Origin: JADKAV01 sp963732355
Lineage (GTDB): Bacteria > Actinomycetota > Actinomycetes > S36-B12 > UBA10799
Assembly (NCBI GenBank): GCA_963732355.1
Contig: CAVSZD010000007.1
Coordinates: forward strand, 744,001 to 808,000
DNA length: 64,000 nucleotides
Direction of reading: 5' to 3'
Shown: positions 38,177 to 47,292 of the stretch, in pieces
Layout: each line of letters opens with the position of its first letter
Numbering within the stretch: the stretch's first letter is position 1
Notes under the pieces: model-generated
What the model was told of the DNA's origin: nothing
Database searches by the model: none
The model's input: only the letters and a program-made list of their open reading frames with translations
Translations under genes and position numbers: made by a program

Positions 38177-39250
38177 CTACCGATCCCACCACTCAAACGA
38201 TGGAGTTCCGTTGACAAGACTGACCCGCGCACCAAGCACGTGTTTGAGGGATGTCCTGGTCACCCCCGACACTCGTCGCACAGCCAATGCGCCAATTGCC
38301 TCAACAGCCTGCTGATCCTGCGCCAGATTCCTCCACCGATCAGCGAAACCCGGCCAAGACTGGTGCACCGACACGATCCCCTTAGAGACTTTCGCGATCG
38401 CCTCCTTACCCAGCCGCAAATCCTGGTAGCCCAACTCCTGGCGTACCTCCGCCAAGGCGTTCTCCTCGCCCTCAGTCAGACCAGTCGGCTGTTGCTCAGC
38501 CTCAACCACGAAGAAGCCAAGGTGCTGCGCCATCGCATACATACGGCGGTTGGCGCGACGACACACCATCACGGGCACGACATCAAGGCCCAGGTCGTGT
38601 ACCTGTAATCCAGCGGCTTTGGACAAGAGTTGATAAACCTCCTGCGAATGGGGGTACAGCCAGGAACGAATGTTCTTGACCTCCACCAGTACCACCGCAA
38701 CGCGGCCAGCGGACAGGCTGTGGGTCGTACCGATCCAATCCACCGGCCCGGCGAACTTATGACCCCCAAAGCCTGTGCGCTCCTCGGTGTCGGGTCCCTC
38801 CACCATGCAATGACTAGCGCGGATTGACGCGATAGCCGCCGTTTCTCCCGCCGGTCCCAGCCGTCCTCGGGGGAACCGGGATGACCCGTGCGCCCACCCG
38901 TCGTAACGAGCGACCAGCAGGCTTTTGCGTGCCACTGCGCGGTCAATCCGGGTGGCTCGTCCGCGGGAGTTACCCGGCACCAGCATCGGCACTGACTTGC
39001 CGCCGCGCGTCGTGTTGTAGACACGGCGAATGCTGCCTCCGGCAATCAGGAAGTTCACCGCCTCACTCACGACAGTCGGTTCAATGCCTTGCCTGCTGTC
39101 CCAGAACGGTCCAGCCTCCGGCGTCAGCCGGGCAATCAGTTCCTGCTGATAGACAGCCGAATGTTCATCAAGGAGCGCGAGAATGCGTGGCGACGCCTCC
39201 TGCACCCACTGATCCGAGGCGGCATCCCCGTCGTCCTCCACAGACACCAA
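38177..39250 (-). CDS. putative PD-(D/E)xK nuclease-like protein
   Basis: A 357-aa protein. GPVDWIGTTHSL (Asp171) followed by VAVVLVEVKN (Glu190, Lys192) matches the D-x(n)-ExK core of PD-(D/E)xK nucleases, and GETAAIASI (Glu136) could supply the helical acid. The N-terminal 80 residues look like a winged-helix domain. It is divergent from the type III methylase and could be a third subunit, a Vsr-like or an independent defence nuclease. The start is uncertain (TTG 39250, GTG 39247 or GTG 39241). Family not recognised. Confidence 0.6.
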   Translation of the reverse strand: MVSVEDDGDAASDQWVQEASPRILALLDEHSAVYQQELIARLTPEAGPFWDSRQGIEPTVVSEAVNFLIAGGSIRRVYNTTRGGKSVPMLVPGNSRGRATRIDRAVARKSLLVARYDGWAHGSSRFPRGRLGPAGETAAIASIRASHCMVEGPDTEERTGFGGHKFAGPVDWIGTTHSLSAGRVAVVLVEVKNIRSWLYPHSQEVYQLLSKAAGLQVHDLGLDVVPVMVCRRANRRMYAMAQHLGFFVVEAEQQPTGLTEGEENALAEVRQELGYQDLRLGKEAIAKVSKGIVSVHQSWPGFADRWRNLAQDQQAVEAIGALAVRRVSGVTRTSLKHVLGARVSLVNGTPSFEWWDR

Positions 39251-39418
39251 ATTTACGTTTCACTGCATCCCGGGCGCCATATAAAGAGTCGTTGCACCTT
39301 GGGCCGTCCCAGCCCCCTACGACATCGCCCCTTGACGGCCCGGCTTGCCATACTCGATGACACACCGTCCACGCCGATACCAACCGTCGTGACCGCAGAA
39401 GAAGGGGGAACCCCGGGG

Positions 39419-41251
39419 ATGCCAGCCAGCCGCCCACGCCTGGAACTCGTCTGGCCCGGCAAGAACGAATTCCTCCTCACCCCCACCGGCCAAGACGGCA
39501 AACCCGTCTGGGTAGAGCGGGATCACCCGGCAGCCCACGAAGTCCGGCTCACCGAGTTCACCGGCACCCACGGTCAGGTCAACGACACCGACCCATATGC
39601 CGACAACCTGCTGTTCACCGGGGACAGCCTGGACGTGCTCAGGGTGCTGTGCGAGGTGCCGGAATACCGGCAGCACTACCGCGGGAAGATTCGCCAGATT
39701 TACATTGATCCGCCGTTCAATACGGGTGTCACTTTTCAGCACTATGACGACTGGATGGAACACTCCACCTGGCTGTCATTTATGCGTGACCGACTGGTCC
39801 TGATGAAGGAACTGCTCGCACCCGATGGATCAATCTGGGTGCACTTAGACGACGCGGAAGTTCACCGGATGCGTGCGCTGCTGGATGAGGTAATGGGCGC
39901 TCAGAACTGCGTAGCCACCCTGGTCTGGCAGAAGGCAGACAGTACCCGGAATGATGCCAAGGCATTCTCCGCTGATCACGATTACCTGCTTGTGTACCGT
40001 GCCGGGGCGGACTGGCGAGTGAACCGCCTGCCGCGAACCGCTGAATCCGACGCAAGGTTCTCATCGCCTGACGGCGATTCCGTTCCCTGGTTTGACGGTG
40101 ACCCCACTGCTCCGGGAGCACGAACTCATCAAGGAATGGTCTACGCAATTCAGCACCCGATCACCGGAAGAATGATCTATCCAGCCCGTGGGAGGTGCTG
40201 GTGGACTGAACAGGCCCGCCTGCTCGAAGTGATGAACGAGTATGCCGAGTACAACCTGCGTGACATAGGTGACACAGAGGCAAGGGCGGAAATCTGTGGG
40301 GTAGAACCATCCCAGGTTCGCCCTGCGGTAAAGGCCATCGTACTGGCGGAACCGCAGGATGTTGCCGCCACGAAGGCGCGAGCACGATACGAGGCAGGCT
40401 CCTGGCCACAAGTCATTCTGCGTTCTGGCGGCGAAGGAGGCTTAGGCCGCAAGACCTTTGTGCCAAAGGTCGGACTCGTTCCGGGCACTCTGTGGACCAA
40501 CAAAGATGTTGGGCATAACCGGCAGGCAAAAGCAGAGATCAAGGCGCTGTTCCCAGACATAGCACTCTTTGACACCCCCAAGCCCGAGCGTCTTATCCAG
40601 CGTGTGCTCCATATCGGCTCCCAAGCCGGGGACATCGTGCTGGATTGCTTTGGCGGTTCCGGTACTACGGCAGCAGTGGCGCAGAAGATGGGCCGCCGGT
40701 GGGTCACCGCTGAACTGTCGGCCGACACCGTGGCGAAGTTCATCTTGCCCAGACTGACGAAGGTCGTGGACGGCGAAGACCCCGGTGGCATCACGAAGTC
40801 CGTCGGCTGGGAGGGCGGCGGTGGGTTCCGCACGGTCACGGTCGGCCCGTCTATGTACGAGGTCACGCCAATCGGTGTGATGTTGGCGGATTGGGCGACG
40901 AACGGGAAATTCGCCCGTGCCGTCGCGGGCCAGTTGGGGTTCACGTTCCAGCCGGACGCGGCGCCGTTGTGCGGGGTTCGGGGTCGGATGCGTCTGGCGG
41001 TGTTGGACGGTGCGGTCGGGCCGGAGGAGGTTCGGGAGATTGTCGCCGCGTTGGGGGATAGTGAGCGGGTGACGGTCGTGGCGAAGGTGATCCTGCCAGG
41101 CGCTGAGGAGGCCCTGGCGGAGGTGTCGCGCGGGTCGAAGATTCGGAAGGCGCCGCGTGATTTGCTGGCTGACCATGTTCGCCGTGCTCGCCGGGGTACC
41201 CGTTCCCCAAGATCGGCGGCGGCTGTGCCGTCCGGGGGTGATCCCGCGTGA
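39419..41251 (+). CDS. mod: type III restriction-modification DNA methyltransferase
   Basis: A 610-aa N6-adenine or N4-cytosine methyltransferase of beta order: the catalytic motif DPPF lies at residues 97-100 (IYIDPPFNTG) and the S-adenosylmethionine motif FGGSGT at about 411-416 (VLDCFGGSGTTAA). The central part, about residues 130-370, is the target-recognition region. It methylates the recognition site and provides specificity to the restriction subunit. I start it at the ATG 39419, preceded by AAGGGGG, since an extended frame overlaps the divergent gene. Its stop overlaps res (GTGA at 41248-41251). Confidence 0.93.
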   Translation: MPASRPRLELVWPGKNEFLLTPTGQDGKPVWVERDHPAAHEVRLTEFTGTHGQVNDTDPYADNLLFTGDSLDVLRVLCEVPEYRQHYRGKIRQIYIDPPFNTGVTFQHYDDWMEHSTWLSFMRDRLVLMKELLAPDGSIWVHLDDAEVHRMRALLDEVMGAQNCVATLVWQKADSTRNDAKAFSADHDYLLVYRAGADWRVNRLPRTAESDARFSSPDGDSVPWFDGDPTAPGARTHQGMVYAIQHPITGRMIYPARGRCWWTEQARLLEVMNEYAEYNLRDIGDTEARAEICGVEPSQVRPAVKAIVLAEPQDVAATKARARYEAGSWPQVILRSGGEGGLGRKTFVPKVGLVPGTLWTNKDVGHNRQAKAEIKALFPDIALFDTPKPERLIQRVLHIGSQAGDIVLDCFGGSGTTAAVAQKMGRRWVTAELSADTVAKFILPRLTKVVDGEDPGGITKSVGWEGGGGFRTVTVGPSMYEVTPIGVMLADWATNGKFARAVAGQLGFTFQPDAAPLCGVRGRMRLAVLDGAVGPEEVREIVAALGDSERVTVVAKVILPGAEEALAEVSRGSKIRKAPRDLLADHVRRARRGTRSPRSAAAVPSGGDPA

Positions 41252-43800
41252 GTGTCGTTCCTTATGACGACGCATCGGTGGATGCGATCGCGACGACGTT
41301 GAATCTGCGCCTGCCGAACCGGAACGCTCTGGATGCGATCGCCCGCGAGTTGGACAGCCGCCCGGAAGGCTCGGAGTTGGTTGCTGATCTGGCGACGGGT
41401 GTGGGTAAGACGTACATCGCTGGTGGGCTGCTGGATTACCTGCACGAGGCGGGTGTGCGGAACGTCGTGATCGTGACGCCGGGCAGCACGATTCAGCGGA
41501 AGACTGTCGCGAACCTGACCCCGGGGAACCCGAAGTTTCTGCACGGGTTGGCGTGTGATCCGTTGGTCATCACGCTGGATGACTTTGAGCGGGGCACGGT
41601 GGGCGCGGCGCTGGACGACCCGGGCCGGTTCAAGGTGTTCGTGTTCACGGTGCAGTCGTTGTTGAAGCCGAACACGCAGGCTAACCGGCGGGCGCACCGC
41701 CCGCACGAGGTGTTGGGTCAGTCGCTGTCGGACTATCTGCGTGCCGCGGACGATCTGGTGGTGATCGCGGACGAGCATCACGTGTATTTCAACAAGACCG
41801 CGAAGCAGTTCCGCAGGGCCATTGAGGACTTGAACCCGGTCGCGCTGATCGGTTTGACGGCGACACCACACGAGTCCACATCTGTGGACAGCATCGTGTT
41901 CCACTACCCGCTCGCCGATGCGATCGCCGACGGGTATGTGAAGGTGCCTGTGCTGGTGGCCCGACAGGACGGCAAGGCTGATCTGCCGACCCAGTTAGCG
42001 GACGGCTGCGCCCTGCTCACCGTGAAGGAACAGGCGATGCGGGCCTATGTGAAGGCCACGAACCGGCAGTTCATCCAGCCGCTGCTGTTCGTCGTCGCGT
42101 CCAGCATTGACGAGGCCAACCACATCCGTGACCTGCTCGCCGCGCCGGACTACCTGGACGGCGACGACAAGGTACTCCTCATCACGAGCGAAGAACCCGA
42201 CGAGGTCATCACCCAACTCGACACGTTGGAAGAGCCTGGCTCGCCCGTGAAGGCCGTCGTGTCGGTGCAGATGCTCGGCATCGGCTGGGACGTCAAGAAC
42301 GTCTATGTGATCGCCGCGGTGAGGGCGTTGGAATCCGACCTGCTGACTGAGCAGATACTCGGTCGCGGTTTGCGTCTGCCGTTCGGGCGGCGCACCGGCG
42401 TCCCAATGCTGGACACCGTGGAGGTTCTCTCCCACCACGCATTCTCCGACCTCCTCGCCGAAGCGAAAGTCCTGCTCGCGCAGACCCTCGGCGACCGCGC
42501 CGACGAAGTGACTGCGGTGACGACAGTGACCCCCGGTGTCCACGGCGATCAAGTAGACCTGAACAACCCCTCAGTGACACCAACCGTGTCCGACCCGAAC
42601 GCGTCGGTGACGGTGTCCCTGCCCGGCCCAGCCCCGGCGGACAACCCCGACCAAGGCGCGCTGATCAACCCCGACGGCACCCTCCCCACCGACACCGACG
42701 ATCAGCCAGACCACGACGTCGTTGGCCTGTCCACCGTGGACGCCCGGCTCACCGACGGGAAGAACACCACCGACGCCCTGTCCAATCCAGTGAAGCCCCG
42801 CACCCCCGGCGGCACCCACCTGCCCCTGTACATCCCGAAAGTCACCTACCGCTGGGTGCGGGAACCGTTCTCCCTCACCCAAGTGAACCTGACCGCCGCC
42901 GAAGCACAAGGCGCCGTCTGGGCCGACGACAACGCCCCAAGCCTGAAACGCAAAGTCCTGGACGCGGAACGCGACGACGAAGGCCACGTGGAAGTTCGCA
43001 TCAGCGACTCCCAGCAGACCGTGCAAGCCGCCACCCTCCCCATCCCGTTCAACCAGATCGAAGACGACCTCGTGAAACGGCTCCTGCGTTCCAACGCTGT
43101 GGAACAGTCCGTCACCGAGTACAACGCTGCCGTGAAGATCGCCCGGGCGTTCCTCCAAGGCGCCCAAGTCACCGAGCACACCCCGTGGCGGGCCGAAGAC
43201 GGCCGACTGGCCACCGAAGCGCTCGTCGGCTGGATCAACACCCAACAGACCGCGAAACCCGCCACGTTGATGCCGGAAGTGTCCCAGGTGCGGTGGCCTG
43301 ACCCACCCGACGTCACCGAAAGCCAGAAACCTGCCGACCGGCAGATCATCACCAGCAGCAAACAGTTCGTCCGCGGCTACCCATACTCCGGCTGGCAACG
43401 ATCGTTCTACGACATCGCCACGTTCGACTCCTACTCCGCCGAGTTCCGGCTCGCCGAAACCCTGGACACCAGCCCCGGCGTCAAAGCGTGGCAACGCATC
43501 ACCAACACCGTCCCCCTCACCATCCCCTACCGGCACGGCGCCACCGACCGGCAATACACCCCCGATTTCATCGTCATCGCGGACAACAACGTGCACTGGA
43601 TCGTGGAAGGGAAAGCCGACAGCGAAATGACCGACCCCGTCGTCATCGCCAAACGCGACGCCGCCAAACAATGGGTAGACGCCGTCAACGCCGACCCGAA
43701 CGTCCCCACCCAATGGGCCTACCTGCTCCTCTCCGAATCCGTCATCAAGAACGCCCCCAACTGGGCCGCTCTCAAAGCCGCCGGACAAGCGCACGGTTAG
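41248..43800 (+). CDS. res: type III restriction endonuclease subunit
   Basis: An 850-aa superfamily 2 helicase-nuclease. Motifs: Walker A ATGVGKT (49-55), DExH-type ADEHH (174-178), GLTATP (202-207), and the motif VI block EQILGRGLRLP (about 368-378). The C-terminal nuclease is PDF...VEGK (Pro772, Asp773, Glu787, Lys789). Between them residues about 430-500 form an acidic, Pro-rich linker. With Mod it should cut DNA with two unmethylated sites in head-to-head orientation. The GTG start overlaps mod. Confidence 0.93.
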   Translation: MSVVPYDDASVDAIATTLNLRLPNRNALDAIARELDSRPEGSELVADLATGVGKTYIAGGLLDYLHEAGVRNVVIVTPGSTIQRKTVANLTPGNPKFLHGLACDPLVITLDDFERGTVGAALDDPGRFKVFVFTVQSLLKPNTQANRRAHRPHEVLGQSLSDYLRAADDLVVIADEHHVYFNKTAKQFRRAIEDLNPVALIGLTATPHESTSVDSIVFHYPLADAIADGYVKVPVLVARQDGKADLPTQLADGCALLTVKEQAMRAYVKATNRQFIQPLLFVVASSIDEANHIRDLLAAPDYLDGDDKVLLITSEEPDEVITQLDTLEEPGSPVKAVVSVQMLGIGWDVKNVYVIAAVRALESDLLTEQILGRGLRLPFGRRTGVPMLDTVEVLSHHAFSDLLAEAKVLLAQTLGDRADEVTAVTTVTPGVHGDQVDLNNPSVTPTVSDPNASVTVSLPGPAPADNPDQGALINPDGTLPTDTDDQPDHDVVGLSTVDARLTDGKNTTDALSNPVKPRTPGGTHLPLYIPKVTYRWVREPFSLTQVNLTAAEAQGAVWADDNAPSLKRKVLDAERDDEGHVEVRISDSQQTVQAATLPIPFNQIEDDLVKRLLRSNAVEQSVTEYNAAVKIARAFLQGAQVTEHTPWRAEDGRLATEALVGWINTQQTAKPATLMPEVSQVRWPDPPDVTESQKPADRQIITSSKQFVRGYPYSGWQRSFYDIATFDSYSAEFRLAETLDTSPGVKAWQRITNTVPLTIPYRHGATDRQYTPDFIVIADNNVHWIVEGKADSEMTDPVVIAKRDAAKQWVDAVNADPNVPTQWAYLLLSESVIKNAPNWAALKAAGQAHG

Positions 43801-43892
43801 GAACTCACCATGCGTCAACGCGAGCAAGTCAGACAGGGCTTCCCAATGTCGTGGGTCAGGTTCACAATGGCCGTGAACGGGAGGGGGGAAAC

Positions 43893-44375
43893 ATGACGAG
43901 CGCCGACCAGCACCTGTCTGAGTCATACCGCAGTCGCCAGTTGCTGCATAGGCGGCACGCCATGAACACCTGGCCGATGCACCCTGCCCTCGACCTTGCT
44001 GCCCTGCTCGTGGTCATACTGGCCCTCGGAGGGCGCCTAACAGCAAACACCCCCCCGATCGTCGGCGCCTTGGTTGGATTGGTGGCTCTCGTTGTGGCCT
44101 CCCTATGGCTGCGGTGCTACCGCAAACTCGGAAGGCTGTCCGAAGAGGTTGTTCCCGGGTTCCCGCTCGGGTTCCCAGCCGACATCGCAACCGCCCTTCA
44201 GCGTGTCTGCCTAATCTCCACCACGATCCTTGCCCTCACGGCCCTCACCGCTGCGATGCCTCTCCTGTGGAACCTCCAATGGCCAGCAAGTTGGACCCTC
44301 GCGACCGCGACCATCGTGTGCGTCTCCGCAACACGTCTCTACAGAATCGCGTCTCCGCTCCGACACGTCGAATAG
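43893..44375 (+). CDS. membrane protein of unknown island cluster, first gene
   Basis: A 160-aa protein with four hydrophobic segments in two pairs (about residues 33-50, 56-75, 105-125, 130-145) and a basic, His-containing N-terminal tail. The ATG at 43893 is preceded by a strong GGGAGGGGGG. It lies 92 nt after the restriction gene and 53 nt before the 313-aa protein. It has no recognised family. In a defence context it could be a membrane effector, but no motif supports that. Confidence 0.7.
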   Translation: MTSADQHLSESYRSRQLLHRRHAMNTWPMHPALDLAALLVVILALGGRLTANTPPIVGALVGLVALVVASLWLRCYRKLGRLSEEVVPGFPLGFPADIATALQRVCLISTTILALTALTAAMPLLWNLQWPASWTLATATIVCVSATRLYRIASPLRHVE

Positions 44376-44428
44376 ACTTCTGCCTGCGGGGACGTATCGG
44401 CTAGCCCTGCCCGGCACGAAGGACTTTC

Positions 44429-45370
44429 ATGCTTCGCAAGGTGCAACTGTGGCGCTTCTACGACTCATCCGGAGTCCCCGCACCAGAACTCCCCACCTCA
44501 GCACTCCACGCACTCCTACAGAACCAACAGCCAGCAGACCTCTCCCTGGTCGGTGCTGGGGGATATGAAACCCACCTAGCACCTGTCCCAGGACCCGATC
44601 CGTACCTCATCCTCTACAGAGTCAGAGACCAAGGTTTGCCCTCCGAACGACGCGGAGGCCAAGTAGTGGACTTGAACCCAAACGTGAACGAACTCGCTGA
44701 GGGAAGCCACTTCCTGTTCCTCCCCCGAAATCTCCTGGCCTTCATGGGTTCCGGATTTGGTCCCAGACCTACCCGCCTAGCCGAGTGGATACGCGAAAGG
44801 GTGGGCTGGGACCTGAAACTGGAACCGGTGCTACGGCCAAACGCAGGAGAAATCCTTAACCACCTGGAACGTGTCGCCTGGGTTGAAGTCAAGGTCCCAG
44901 CAGACGAGGTACGCAACCTAGACCTCAGCGGATTCTTCCAGGGTGCCAACGACCCACTGGGGGCACTGAAGACAATGCAGCAGGCGCAGCACGGCGGCGT
45001 CATAACCCTCGGCTTCTCGGTCGGACGCGACAAGCACGCAAACCAAACATTCCTCACCAAACTTCTGAACCGAATGCGTGGAGCACCTACCGACACCTTC
45101 ACCAAGGCGCAAGCCAAGGTTTACGTCGAACACGCCGACAGTGCAACCATCGTCGACTTCCTGCACGACCGAGTGGCAGCAGAGGTCGAGATCGACGAAC
45201 CCGGGCTAAGGCAGAGACTGATCCCGCCGCCCGAAGCGCTCAACGCCATGAAAACGGCGTGGAAGCAGTTCAAAGAGGCAGACAAGGTACTCGATTTCGT
45301 GGACCCGCCCAGCACCGCAAACGCACCTACCGTCCCACCATCGCTAATCCCCGCCCCAGCCGACGAGTAA
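44429..45370 (+). CDS. 313-aa protein of unknown island cluster
   Basis: A soluble protein (MLRKVQLWRFYD start, RBS GAAGGA) without signal or membrane segment. The middle has FLTKLLNRMRGAPTDTFTKA, and a C-terminal helical part is followed by a Pro-rich tail (TVPPSLIPAPADE). Its beginning is somewhat reminiscent of DUF6731-type proteins, but I cannot confirm that. It is the longest member of the four-gene cluster and overlaps no neighbour; the membrane protein follows 10 nt later. A role as sensor is only a guess. Confidence 0.7.
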   Translation: MLRKVQLWRFYDSSGVPAPELPTSALHALLQNQQPADLSLVGAGGYETHLAPVPGPDPYLILYRVRDQGLPSERRGGQVVDLNPNVNELAEGSHFLFLPRNLLAFMGSGFGPRPTRLAEWIRERVGWDLKLEPVLRPNAGEILNHLERVAWVEVKVPADEVRNLDLSGFFQGANDPLGALKTMQQAQHGGVITLGFSVGRDKHANQTFLTKLLNRMRGAPTDTFTKAQAKVYVEHADSATIVDFLHDRVAAEVEIDEPGLRQRLIPPPEALNAMKTAWKQFKEADKVLDFVDPPSTANAPTVPPSLIPAPADE

Positions 45371-45380
45371 GAGTTCTCAC

Positions 45381-45881
45381 GTGTCGAATCAGGAGTTTCT
45401 TGCCACCCGGAAAGGACTACTGAACTGGGTCGTCGCACACCAGATGATCGACCTGGTACCCGCTACGGTCGTCGTGTTCCTGTGGTGGTCTCAAGCGGGC
45501 GATGGACTGTTCACAGACCTGGGAGAGCAGGGCCGACGCTCCCTCTACCAAACCATCGCCACGATCTCCACCACGATGCTCGGGCTGACAATGACGACCA
45601 TCTCCATCCTTGCTGCGAGTATCGACAAACCCCTAGGAGGCTCACCCCGTGGAATACCTCGGACCCTTGTCAAAGGTCTCGCGAAACCGATGTTCGGCCT
45701 TGCACGCACTCTTGGAATCACACTTATCGCGGCGCTCGCACTGCTGGTGACCGGGACGATAACCACAAATGCCAACTGGTGGGCCGCGCCCGCATTGGCA
45801 GCCCTGGCTGTTGTCATCGGCCTTCGGATCACACGGGTCATGTTCCTTCTTTCCAACCTCCTCCAAGCCCGAACGAACTAA
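45381..45881 (+). CDS. membrane protein of unknown island cluster, third gene
   Basis: A 166-aa protein with four hydrophobic segments: VPATVVVFLWWS, LYQTIATISTTMLGLTMTTISILAA, LGITLIAALALLVTGTIT, and WWAAPALAALAVVIGLRI. The sequence with QTIATISTTMLGLTMTTISIL resembles one half of DUF2254-like membrane proteins. It starts with GTG 10 nt after the 313-aa gene. The short spacing implies cotranscription. Function unknown. Confidence 0.7.
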   Translation: MSNQEFLATRKGLLNWVVAHQMIDLVPATVVVFLWWSQAGDGLFTDLGEQGRRSLYQTIATISTTMLGLTMTTISILAASIDKPLGGSPRGIPRTLVKGLAKPMFGLARTLGITLIAALALLVTGTITTNANWWAAPALAALAVVIGLRITRVMFLLSNLLQARTN

Positions 45882-45920
45882 CTCGCACGCTCGCCCACAC
45901 CAAATCCGGAGGGAGTCGTC

Positions 45921-46544
45921 GTGTGCTCATCCGTTGAGGACCAGATCGACCTTCGCGTCGGCCGAATAGTGCGTGAAGCCGGAATGCTCGACCTCGAAAC
46001 CCGACACCTGGCAAGCGTTCTCAGCAAGGTCGCAGCGACAGAGGCAGCATCCACCGACGATGCCGCTAGCGCAATGAACCACTACGACAGCCAAAAGGCG
46101 TTCCTTGCCGACAACAACTTCCCGCGGATACTGAACCGGATTGAGTCCGACGCCCGCAAAGCACAGACACTCCGCAGCGACATGCGCGCCCGCCTCATCG
46201 CCTTTTCGGCGCGTGCCAACACACTCCACGGCACCTACAGAAACCGGATCATCCACGACCCGTCCATACCGACAGCACCAGAGCAAGTCAAGGACGGCAT
46301 CACCCACCTTCGCATTCAGCCCGACACTCTGTACGGCGAACAGCCACTCGTCAGCACACCAGTCAGCATCGACCAACTGGAGAACATTGCGGTCACCTAT
46401 CAGCACCTGCGTGGGGCATGCCGAGCGCTGAACTTCCTCCTCAGCGAACAACACCTCAACTGGCCAATGACCGACGAACTGCGGGCCGTGGCACAGCAAT
46501 GGCTCATCACCTACGACCACCACTACAGCCAACCCAACGAATGA
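45921..46544 (+). CDS. 207-aa protein with HEPN-like RX4H motif
   Basis: A mostly helical soluble protein with GTG start after GGAGGG. RNRIIHDP (Arg107, His112) matches the RX4-6H signature of HEPN ribonucleases, sitting in a helix within a helical bundle (long helices at about 60-110 and 145-175). HEPN nucleases serve in many toxin-antitoxin and abortive-infection systems. The fold cannot be proven here. It closes the four-gene cluster and is convergent with the next gene. Confidence 0.65.
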   Translation: MCSSVEDQIDLRVGRIVREAGMLDLETRHLASVLSKVAATEAASTDDAASAMNHYDSQKAFLADNNFPRILNRIESDARKAQTLRSDMRARLIAFSARANTLHGTYRNRIIHDPSIPTAPEQVKDGITHLRIQPDTLYGEQPLVSTPVSIDQLENIAVTYQHLRGACRALNFLLSEQHLNWPMTDELRAVAQQWLITYDHHYSQPNE

Positions 46545-46578
46545 GCCGCGATTCATCCCCCGCCACCTTCCCCGCCTG

Positions 46579-46959
46579 TCACCAAATCTGGGCCACAGGG
46601 TCGTGACCCCCGTCCGGGGTGTCCGGATCGTCCACGTGCTCCGGGGGGATCGGCACGTGACACGACCGACGCCACACACGGCCACGCCACGCCACCACGA
46701 TCTGCGCGGGAACCGGCGGCCGGGTGAACGAGAACGCCTCCGCCGCCCCCGCAGGGACAGCCCTGCCCACATCCCATAGAGCAATGTTCCTGCCTGACAC
46801 CCGCACCGAACGCGCGGTGGATAGGCCCGCGTTCCGCAGCAGGAACCTCTTGTCCGCGTACTCCACACGCCACGACACCCAGGGATGCGAACGCCGGTAC
46901 ATCCTGTACGTCAGGAACAGCGACACCAACGAAACGATGAGAGCCAGCCACCCCGTCAC
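46579..46959 (-). CDS. membrane-anchored protein, unknown
   Basis: A 126-aa protein with one N-terminal membrane segment (GWLALIVSLVSLFLTY) and a soluble beta-rich domain (VSWRVEYADKRFLLRNAG, ALWDVGRAVPAGAAEAF) that ends in an acidic tail. The GTG at 46959 is chosen because GGGGGA lies 9 nt upstream; a longer frame begins at 47004. It converges on the HEPN-like gene and is the last gene before the island right end. No family is recognised. Confidence 0.6.
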   Translation of the reverse strand: MTGWLALIVSLVSLFLTYRMYRRSHPWVSWRVEYADKRFLLRNAGLSTARSVRVSGRNIALWDVGRAVPAGAAEAFSFTRPPVPAQIVVAWRGRVWRRSCHVPIPPEHVDDPDTPDGGHDPVAQIW

Positions 46960-47103
46960 ACCACTAGCATCCCCCACCGTCACCCGACGGGCGGCAGGGC
47001 ACACCGGGAGTCCTCACGGCGTTACCGAAACAAGGAAACGGCGTTACAGGAACGACCAGAACAGGTCAGTGTCCCCCACGGTTCCGAATATTCTCCGTGC
47101 CCC

Positions 47104-47252
47104 ATAGGGGCGGTGGTGTCCCTTGAGTCTACGGGAGTCGGTTGGTCGGTCCGGTGAGCGGCGCTGCCCAACCGTGCCTCAAGCGCCCTGGTTAGAGGTT
47201 GTGCTGTTGGTTAGCGAATCCACGCGTTGAAACGCTAACCAACAGCACAACC
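47104..47252. repeat. 149-bp direct repeat, left copy
   Basis: This sequence recurs at 48797-48945 with a single mismatch (GGTCGGTCC against GGCCGGTCC). It starts with the attachment-core-like ATAGGGGCGG and includes most of a 68-bp palindrome. The two copies are 1693 bp apart and bracket the IS3-like element. Confidence 0.92.
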
Positions 47253-47258
47253 CCCTAC
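47191..47258. repeat. 68-bp palindromic repeat, copy 3 of 4
   Basis: Same arms as the other copies, but the loop end is TTGAAA instead of TTGTTT, and the right arm ends CCCCCTAC, so its last bases are eroded, perhaps by the adjoining insertion sequence. Confidence 0.85.
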
Positions 47259-47292
47259 CTGTCAGTGTGAGTGTGAGTCGGTCATCGGATGA

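Noticed and set aside
40177..41904. A 575-codon minus-strand frame opposite mod and res
   Set aside because: Opposite real catalytic motifs; composition is that of a shadow frame.
42571..43926. A 451-codon minus-strand frame opposite res
   Set aside because: Gly/Val-rich reverse reading of a gene with strong motifs on the plus strand.
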